From Galaxea fascicularis (lineage: Eukaryota > Cnidaria > Anthozoa > Scleractinia > Euphylliidae), in contig OX419337.1 of assembly GCA_948470475.1 (NCBI GenBank), forward strand, positions 35,402,970 through 35,466,969: DNA of 64,000 bases, read 5' to 3'. Positions 47,068 through 57,342 of this stretch are shown here, piece after piece. The stretch's first letter is position 1; each line of letters starts with the position of its first letter. The notes beneath the pieces were generated by a model. The model saw only the letters and a program-made list of their open reading frames with translations, did not search any database and was not told the origin of the DNA. The position numbers and the translations under genes are program-made.

Positions 47068-47508
47068 GGTATGTACGAAATCGTGGTTTTTTTTTTTGCA
47101 ACTAGTTCACTTATTTTATGAACTCCTCTTGGTAAAAACCAAAATTTATTTTTACTGCCTCTCTAACACAGCACCACAGTGTCTTCATAAACAACAAACA
47201 CTTTAATTGACAAAGAACGTTGGGTTATAGGTCGAGTTAGTTACTGGTATTTAAATCAAATGTATATTTTTGACTGAACTAAAACAACAGTTTTTAGAGA
47301 TCAAGAACTATCAATATTCAAAACTACTTTCAGCTGTCAGTTGTAAAACATGATTGATGGTTGATGTAACTTTATTCCGGAAATCCCTTTTCCCCCAGCC
47401 GCGATTAACGGTGGGAAAGCATCTTCCGTATAAAGAATTGTGCGAGTATTGACCTATTCAGTGTTTATAACGCCATCTTGGTTGGGGAGCAAACACAGCT
47501 AATTAACA

Positions 47509-47650
47509 ATTATTGGATGAGGTTGAGCATGATAGCGTTAATTATCAAGGCCAAAGTTTGTGTTATCTACCGAAGCCGAAGGCTGAGGCGGATAACACAA
47601 ACTGAGGCCTTGATAATTATCGCTATCATGCGAAAACCGAATTCAATAAT
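47509..47650. mobile_element. Palindromic MITE, about 142 bp
   Basis: ATTATTGGATGAGGTTGAGC and GTTTGTGTTATCTACC on the left pair with GGATAACACAAAC and ATGCGAAAACCGAATTCAATAAT-like words on the right. It can form a long hairpin. Confidence 0.65.
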
Positions 47651-47699
47651 TTTTTTATTATGCATATTCCTGAGCTGCACTGGCGACTCCGCCATAACA

Positions 47700-49700
47700 A
47701 AACTGATCAAACTGCTGGTTAGTGTATTAGTTGACGTCACTTCTGCATGCATAAAACTATTGTCTGTAGATATGACGTCAATTCTACATATATAAAAACT
47801 ATTGTCTGTAGGTATGACGTAAGAGAAACAGCTAGCAAGAATTAGCTGCGTGCTTACAGCCAATCAAAATCGAGCTGGTGACACCAATGTATTATAAAAT
47901 TACTTAACAGTAAATGTTAGGGATTTCGACCGACTCTGAACCGCTGTAACGCCGCTGCAAAGACGGCGGCGGATTTCTAACATTTGCCACGCACTATTCT
48001 TAATGTTTTTCTTATATCATTCATCCAACAGTCTGGAATTCGCTATTTCTTCATCAGTGCTCTTGGTGTTTTTTGTTTATTCTATAGTTTTATACTGTTA
48101 ATTGTTATTGTCGAGACCTCTTAGACCGGTAACACTAACAAACAATAATTTAAGGAACTTCATCCTTAATTATCAATGGCTGACCGGGTTTCATTTGATG
48201 TCACGACAAAGCTCTTATATTTTAATATGTTCTGCTCACCGGGTGAGATAAATATGTACAGAAAACTTCAGGCTGATATAAATTGCTTTCATTTACATAT
48301 CCAAAAGTGCAAGAATCCTAAAGATATTATAAAACCGGTAGTTTCTCTTTAATTTTGAACATTCACAAATGATATTTTTAAAAATGTCATTCCAACAATC
48401 CCGATGCAAAATCATACTGATTGCATAATCTGCTTTATTTCCTTTTCACTGTGACTTCCACAGTGGGCATGTTGGTGTCATACTAACTCAAGTAATTTTC
48501 TGAAAATCATTTTTTGCATAACCTTGTTGTTTCTCTACACCTACCGTCCAACTCCTTTTTTCTGAATGTTATTCATGCATACAAACGTATTTATTTTTAT
48601 TGCCTGAAAATGAAAGTTAGGTCACAATTCTTGATATAGCCCGAGACTAGGTCAAAACGACGAGAAAGGATAATTTATTTCGTAAACAGCCGAAGGTAAT
48701 CTGTTAAAAACCGTCTCCAATGCGTCTGCCGGTCCAGTTGTTCGCAGAACTATGAAATTAAACCGTACTAGAAATATTTTTGTCCTTCAGTTTTCAGATA
48801 AACCATCTTATTCTGTTTTACCTAAAGCTGAAAAACTATAAGCTGGTAAACCCGTTTTCAATGAAGATGACGAAAACCTCAGAATACCTTAAATGCTAGA
48901 TTAGAGCAGACAGCCGCGATCATTGCTATAAGTTTCGAAAAAGTTACATGGTGCCGGGCTTCTCTGTAATTCACAAATAGAAAAAAAGAAGTAAAAAGCA
49001 GAAAGCTTAGAGTGTGACAAGTTTGTATACATATATTTGTTTAATTTAAACTTGGCCAGTGATTGAATTAAAAGTCTATTGATGATATAGTTAATTATTC
49101 AGCCAAAGAAAATCATGATCCCAAGAGCCTTCCAATAAAAATGGTCACTATTAAAATGTTTTACACATTAATATATAATTATAAAGTAGGACTAAAAAAC
49201 TACTTTTCTGAATAACTGTTGTATATTTGGTTTTAATGGTACACTTAGATCTCAAAATGGTAATAAGGGGAACTATTTCTTTAACATTTACCTTTCCTTT
49301 AAAAAATTTGCGTAGCATGGGACAGGAGCTTGTTTAACTCTGAAGTTTTAAATTGTTATCACGGTTGGTATATTATTTTCTATTAAAGCTTTCAATAGAG
49401 GTCCTAAAAGTAAACTGGAAATAGATACTTTGATTGAGACCATGAGCTTCTGTTACTTTTAATGCGGTCAAACCTTCGCCGTTCTACCGGGCATCATCAG
49501 GAAATATTACAGTAGCTAAAGGCCTCAATCGAATTACCTGTCTATTTCACCGAAATGCTACTGAATAAAAACCTTTACGTAAATTGGAAAGTTTAATCGG
49601 CAGGATTTTACGAAATAATCCCGATCCTTGGAGTTCCTTCATACAATTATGGAAAGGGGCGGATCAATCCAGATATCACTTGAGTCCCGAAAGGCTGCCT
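47700..49700. other. Intergenic stretch without recognised gene
   Basis: Short ORFs only, none with family resemblance, codon bias or splice support. A sequence near 49470-49500 (ACCTTCGCCGTTCTACCGGG then CATCATCAGG) resembles a retroelement terminal motif but is isolated. Confidence 0.5.
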
Positions 49701-50297
49701 TAAATTGATCAGTGAAACCGGCATCGAAAAATTTTATTTCTTAGTTTTTTTGAGAATCAAGTGCTTATAAAAAGCTTGATAGAAGCATCCTTGACTGAAT
49801 TCTTATGCATATCAGTACTACCAAGTAATTCTATGCGGCGCTGATACTACCCTCGGTGCACGTGTGTTCTCAATACTAATGGTTTTGTTTTAGTTTGAGA
49901 CCTGGACTGACCCCATTAAAGGCGCGTAAACTGTTTGTTGTTAAGCCTGAAACTCAATGCACGCCGTCTATGCACTTCTGAACCAGGAACCCAGCCGAAT
50001 AGCCGACGTTATTTATATGAGACAATGTCTTCCCATACTCCATTTTAGTTACTATCAAAATGCTGGAGCGGTTATGCAATGCAAGTATGAAGCTGTATTC
50101 CCGTATACAGTTCGGAAGATTTTCATTTTTGTACGACAAAGATCTCAAATTCATCAGTCCGCCTTGATACTATGACTTTGACATTCTACACATATCACCA
50201 ATGTACCAAAATTTAAGAAACATGCAGCTGTGAAGAATGCCTGCCGTCTTGGATGAGAGCCGTTATTCCAACGTACAGCACCAGTGGACAAACTGTA

Positions 50298-50352
50298 TCA
50301 TTTCCTTTGAACGGCAGTTAGTTCTGTAGTAAGCGAGAGTTCTATTATTGTC
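50298..50352 (-). CDS. Gene 2 last exon and stop
   Basis: Acceptor TTTGCAG, then RTIIELSLTTELTAVQRK and a TGA at 50298-50300. The length and position match the short cytosolic tail of TMEM163 after the last membrane segment. A possible AATAAA signal is at 49733-49738 on the minus strand. Confidence 0.82.
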
Positions 50353-53300
50353 CTGCAAACAAAGAAACCGAGTTGAGTCTAGACTGTGTTCTGTTGTTCC
50401 AAACACCGTTATTCCTTAGAGGTGTCATGAGGAGCAGGGTTCTTTGGTGCAGCGGTAAGACTGGCGCTCGCCTTCCAACAATGTCTCCCAATCAGTTCTG
50501 ATCACCATTGTACTATTTCCGGCTGGAGCAACATTTAACTATTTATGGAGTCTGCTTGCAAAGAAAAGATTTTTTTCCAAAAAAAAAAAAACATAAAAAT
50601 GGACGGGATCGGCAAGTTTTAGTAAAAACGTGGGAGAAGTACTTATATGTTTACCTTACGCCATAAATGAAAAGAACAAAGGCGATAAAGATGGAAGCGG
50701 CAGCGTCCAAAAACCAGATGTTTGGATTTTCTTCGTAAATAAGATCGCTCATAGCCGTCACAAACGCCATCACTGCTTCTGCTGTAGAATTGAAAGCTGC
50801 CGAGGAAAAAAAGGAATTTTATGCCATGTCATAGACAATTCAACCAATCAGAATGCAGGAAAGCAGTTGAATATTCGTCAGTATTCCACCGAACTTTACC
50901 CGGATCGGGCACCGCACTGATTGGGTGGGGCTATGTATTTTCTCTGCTTTGTCACGGTACAAAATAGTTATGCAAAGCTTTTTGATTCGTCGTGATATAT
51001 CATGGATTGTCCCACTTGTCACTTGTATCGCCTAGGGGCTCGTGTGCATACTAAGTATCCAAAATTCATTAGAATTCTTACGCGGTAGTGGGGTTAGTTT
51101 GGCTAATGAATATACCAATTAAAGAATTGTATATGGTCCTCCAATTACGGAAAAGCCGTCTATGCCTTACCACTTGTTCTTAGTGCTCTGCTGTCCACTC
51201 TATAGGCTATGATGTATTTAAACCAAGCGAGGAGGAGCATAAGACCAAACGAAGCGAAAGTAGCGATTAACAAAGGTGTGCTCTGAAAAAAGTAAAACAA
51301 CAATGGCGAATAATTATGCAGATAATGTATTAATTACGACATTAATTTTACGAGCAATTTTGATTGAATAGTTGAAGGTCAATTAGGTACAGGAATGGAA
51401 GACATAAAAATAAATCTGTTTTGCAATGATGTATTGATTTAAACCAACGGAGGCGGAGCGTTACACCAAACGAAGCAAATGTCGTTATTGACAAAGGTGC
51501 TGCTCTGAGTAAAAGTAACAGAATGAGTAATTATGCTGTCGATAGAAATAATTTCACTGAATGATTGATGGATTGATTGACTTGGATCTCGAATGGATCG
51601 CAACTCGCAATCTTCAGTGTACTAGCCTTACTACTGAATTGAATTAAAATCAAAGGCTCTTGTGACCAAGTTCATGGATGAGGAACATTACAACAGCTTG
51701 AGTTTACAACATTTTCATTTTCTAAAAAAATTATTGGCAGGAAACCTGGACGTTCGTTTGTGTTTTGTGGGAGCACATCCTTTTCAGCGAGGCACACCTC
51801 TTGGTAAAAGAACGGTCAGTATAATACACGGACTGCGGACTACGGACTACGGACTACGGACTGGGTATAAAACACGGACTGAGGTATAAAATATGGACTA
51901 AGACTGCGGACTGGGTATAAAACACGGACTGAGATATAAAACGCGGACTAGGGATTAACATAGTGAAATACCTTAGAGTGGGTAAAATGTTCTTCAAATG
52001 GTGAAAATACAGGCTGTCACGTAACCACAGTTCATAGACAATGGTTTTCGCGCCGTAAATGTCACATGGAAACTTGTTTTCGCGCCATAAATGTCACGTG
52101 GTAATAAATGCGCTCTCTTTGATCGCTCCAAGATGGCTGGCTTTACAGAAGTACAGGTTTCGTTTTGTTTTTCTACGAGCTCTGGGAATGATTTCCTCCG
52201 CCATTTTGTTTTACCCTGTGCAAAAACCTCTGACTTACAGGTTTGCAGGCGCACATAGGAAGCACGGCTGGACTACAAACGAAATTAATGTTGTTATAGA
52301 CATTTCATTTTTTCAATATAAAAATCATTTAAATACAAGTAATATAAAAGTACGTTTACGGCTAGTGACGCGTTCCAATTTTATTTCGAAAAAAAAAATA
52401 CATTACACATATTTGTGTTAGAAACGCTGTTGTAGAGTGTTCCCGTTTGGTTAATAAATATAACAGTCCAAGCTACGACCAAAACATCTTATGCGTTTAT
52501 CTAATTAAGACACATAAAATTCTATGTCCCAGTAATCATTCTTGACCCAAACAGTTTCCTTGCTAAGGTTAAAGCTTATCAACTCCAACTTCATCATTTC
52601 TACATTTTGTTTATACAAAAAAAAAATCCCTAGACCGTGTTTCATACCTCAGTGCAGTCCGTGTTTTATAGCCATTCCGCAGTCTTAGTTCGTGTTTCAT
52701 ACCTTAGTCCGTGTTTTATACCCAGTCCGCAGTCTTAGTCCATATTTTATACCTCAGTCCGTGTTTTATACCCAGTCCGTAGTCCGTAGTCCGTAGTCCG
52801 CAGTCCATATTTTATACTGACCGGTAAAAGAACCGCTTACGCGCTAATATTTTCCGTAAAATTACGCAGTTTTAACATCCCTAGAGATCCACAGGCGCTG
52901 TATTCATTTATGTAAAGCGAATGATACACGGTTCAACATTTGTTGAGCAACAAATGTTGCAGCTGCTGTTTAACAAATGTTGAACAGTGTATCATGTGAT
53001 GTTGAACGTGGAAATATGCCGTTCAACATGTTGAACAAGTTGCCGCAGCATTTGTTGCTCAACAAATGTTAAACCGTGTATCATTCGCTTAAATTACATT
53101 CAAAACGTTTTGTTGTCTGGAACTGTGACAGACGTAATTTGAAGCGGCGCCAGCGGGCGTTGTTAGGCGAGCATGCACGTTATGCTCTTGTTGTTGTTCC
53201 CTCGTGTTTTTCCGCCATTATTGTTGTAACCGAAGTAGTTGTTGGCATTAAACGGTAACCGTTCGCTATTCACGGGTTGTCCTTCCTCATTACTGGTGCG

Positions 53301-56300
53301 GCAATGGAATACAAATATCCAAACTTCTTTACGGATTATTAAGATAACATTCAATTTTTGGTCGTAATAAAATTTCCGAACATTCTGATAGCGAGATAAC
53401 ACTTGACAGGCCACGGCGGTGAAATTTGATCCTCGCCTGGCAAATCACATAGTCACAGAGGAAAATATTTGCATGCTTGTGTTTTTGTCAGCTGTTGAAT
53501 ATGCTTTCACAAATAAGTGTTATACTGATCGTTTAAGCCAAAGGATATAAACTTTCTGAACAAGAACAGTGTTTTGAATCGAAGGCCATTAATTTACAAT
53601 CGAGCGTTCACCTTGAACAGAATCCGGCCGAGAAGCGTCTTCAAAAACACTTCATTAAATACGCAAGTTTACCTGAAGCAGTAATTAAATCGATCATGTG
53701 TTGCTCCTAAATCAAAAGCGTTGCTTGCCTGAATACGGTTTTTTGGCTAGAAAGCCTTTCCCCCGTTTCCTTTTTTTTGCCAATTCATTCTTCCTTCTTC
53801 CCTTCCTTCGTGTGACGAGAAATTCTTGATTACTACCAAGGCGTAGAAAAGAAAGGGCGGTGAAACGCCAACTTGGCTCTTGAGCAATGTTTGATGCAGC
53901 GAGAGACTGGGTCGAGGGCGCCTGAGTGTGGCAGTGTTAAAAAAATGGAGGAAAAAATAGTATGAAAGCGGATGCGAAAAAGAGATTGCTGCGAGAGAAA
54001 AGTAAAATATTTCAACTCTCTTTTAGTGTGTAGGGCATTGCAAAAAGCTATTGAAACTGTGGGCAATACAGAATAGTTGTAGGTACAAATTCAGAAACGA
54101 TCGATTTTGCTTGAAATAAATTTCGTTTCTTCAAAACGCTGTTACTTTTCATGTCAGCGCGTGCGAATAAAAATGTTCATTCTATCAGAAACAGTGTTAA
54201 AGGTTTCGAACTGCTTTTGGTTTTTCAACTGTTTTGGTCGACAAATGGCTCGTTCCAGAGCGAAACGAATTCTCTTATCACCCGCCAGCCCAGTACAATC
54301 CGCAAACAAAAAAATGGCCTGCCCCTTCTTTTCTGTGCCCTGCTTACTACCGCACAGTGATAATAGTCGCTTTTGAGATCTCCAAGTCCATTTTCGCTGC
54401 TCTGAAGATTTCGAAGTTCAATTCTCGCAGCTTGTGCTGTTTATCTTATTAACTTTCCATTTTCCAACTCAACAAACTGGTCTCTTTTGTTTAAGGATCG
54501 AACGAAAAACATCTGTGTTACGTCTTCATTTCTGTACCGATACCGATGGACGCCATGAACATTAAACGCGAAAACAATACCTGCAGAACAAAAATCTACG
54601 TCTTTCTACTATCCCCTGAAACTTGCAAACGTTGGGCCAAGAAGACTATGGAGACAAAAGCAATACTTACCAGGGGAGGGACACGCGGAAAGCTCATGGC
54701 ATGACTACGTCCTCCATTAGCTAAAACGACTGTGAATATAATTGTCGTTTCAATGTTTATAAATGCGGTTTTTGCTCTCGTGACACTGCTGTTTATGAAA
54801 CACTGAAAAATAATTCTAGTCCTGGACTCATATAATTAATAGCAAGGTCCTCTTGAGATGTTTGGGACACGGTATTGCCACGATCTTGCCATTGTCTCCC
54901 GAGACAGACGGATGCCAACAACAACTGTTGAGATGTATAATGACCCAGCATAATTGTCTAAGATTGACAGAGGCCAGAGGGCGCGTGCTTTTGCTTCCTC
55001 TCGTACCGATTTCGTTTACTAAAAACCTCAAATTATTAAAATGACGGTCTTATCTGACGGGTCTTTACAACAGAGCGCAAAAATGGTCAAAACGGAGCGT
55101 GTGAATAGACCCAGACCTGGCTGTCGGTGCCTCGTCACTGGCTGGCGAGCATGGCAGGCCACGCACGATTTTCCCGCCAAAACTTTTCCAAGGCAACGCA
55201 TATCCTGCATGTCCAAAGTAAATTATATACCGTATTCCCTTTTTCTTCTATTTTGTTAGCGTTTTTTATAAACAGAATAGGCTCCCAGAAAATACAATTA
55301 TCGTCTATTCCAAGAGGTTGCACTTCACAATATCGCCAAAACCCCACTATCGTCCTTTGCTCTGATTCCTTACCCTTTTAGGTTCATTGTCAACAGCCAA
55401 CATATACACGGCTTTTAACATAACAGCACACCCGGAGAGAACAAAGCATCCACCAATTATGACACAAGCCCTACAAAAATGAATCATAACGAAATGTTAA
55501 TGGTAAGTAAACGGTATAATGACTAAAGGTCGGCACACGAGGGGACTAGTCCCTGCGACTAGTCCCTGCGACTTGTCCCTTGAAAAGTTTACACGAAGGG
55601 ACTGGTCGCAGGGACAAGTCCCATCGTGTGTGCTGACGAAGGGTTTTGAGGGACTAGTCGCAGGGACTTGTCCCACGAATTCAAACTGGGTCGCGGGGAC
55701 CAAATTTTGGTCCCTGCGATTTGTCGTAAAAAATGACTAGTTCACACGATGGGCCTTGTCCCCGCAACTTGTTGCAGGGACCAGTCGCAGGGACTAATCA
55801 CCTCGTGTGCGCCGACCTTAATACGTATGATGCAGTTATCTTTTTTGACCCGTGTTATTTCTTCCTCAGTTCATAGTATTTGTTGCCGTCATTAGTATAC
55901 GTCACTACATACACCAAAGCAGTGATATGACATACGCACCAAGCCGAGGTTGCTGGTATGTTGTACATTTTCAGCTGATCACTCAACTCCAGAGCCGCGC
56001 GCCACATTAATTTTATCGAAAAGGTTATGAGGACCAAGACCGAAGTGTATCGTAATCACCAGACAGTTCGGTACATGGTGTTTAAGGCACTGTTTCGTTC
56101 CGGATGGAGGGAGTAGGCAAGCTTGAACATCCGGTCTTACGATCTACTGCAGCTTGGGTGCACAGACCTCAATCACAGAGCGTGAGCGAGTCCTTTTGTA
56201 GCAGATGCAGACGCAGCTGTTTAAAAAAGAGAGAAGATCTTAATTTGCTTACCTTCGTTCTCTTTTAAATGAGTATATTTGTCCAGCAATTCCCAAGAAT

Positions 56301-57304
56301 CGCCATACCACCACTCCTGAAGCGCATGCATCTAAAAACGCTGCAAGCTTTAAAAAGGAAAAAGAGATACAAATTGGAGATAATCCGTATATGGTATTTC
56401 GACGTCATCCTGATTTATTTGTCACGAAAAAAAAAAGTGGAACAGTGATTTCATTTAAAACTGATGCCAAAATGATATCAAAACGCACCGTTTTTTTCCA
56501 ACGTATCGTACCCAGATCTCACTGCAGGTGTGAACGTGGGAGATCTGGGTATGAGATTAACTACCCCTTAATTCAGAATGTATCTAAGTTTGTTTTGTTC
56601 AGTTTTTGTTTCTCAAGCTCAAACATTCAAATAGAACTCTCGTTGCCACGAAGGTGCGACTGGCTGTAAATGATTAACATGCGCGTAGTTCTTAAAGGAG
56701 CATTGTCATGACATTTGAGTCTGCTGTAAGATCATAAAACAATATCTTAAAATCAAGAAAAACCAAAAATAATGAAGCAGTTTATTTACTCAGAACTGTG
56801 TTTCCACACTGACGCTAAATACTATCTTCTTCTTTTACAAATAGCAAGGATAGAAATGGTTGCATTTTGAAAAATTTAGCCTATATTTATCCAAATTATC
56901 GCACGTCGTTGGCTATGGCCAAAAATTAACTATGGATGACGTATCTCTAAAAAAATGATCATTATCTTTCTCCCACATTTCAAGGAATGTTTCGGCACGA
57001 GTAAAGATCGTTAAGTAGCACTTTGATTTCTGTGAACTTACGGCCGGCAAACGGCAAAACCCCCATGACAGTCCCCTTTAAAAGGGAAATACCCAGGTAT
57101 CTTACCGCGAGTCCAAGCGCCGCCAGGCTACCATCAAGTGCCGATAACGCTGTTAATGAATGGGAAATATAAATGTTGATATCATAGTAATGGCTTCAGC
57201 TTTTAGGTAGCTTTGCAAATGTGTTTTGAATGTCTTGACAGTGGGACACATAGCAAAGAATTTATAATAATAATAATAATAATATAATAATAACGCTCTG
57301 AGAT

Positions 57305-57342
<38 letters not shown>

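Noticed and set aside
51830..51960. Short regular repeats as a CRISPR-like array
   Set aside because: Units are direct tandem repeats without unique spacers and are mirrored at 52.65-52.82 kb; they are subterminal repeats of a MITE in a eukaryotic genome.
55855..56037. Hydrophobic ORF as an exon of gene 2
   Set aside because: The TM2 exon joins the TM3 exon directly in phase and sequence; this ORF lacks fitting splice sites.
56500..56550. Perfect small palindrome CCCAGATCTC/GAGATCTGGG as a regulatory site
   Set aside because: A short imperfect hairpin in an intron with no other support.
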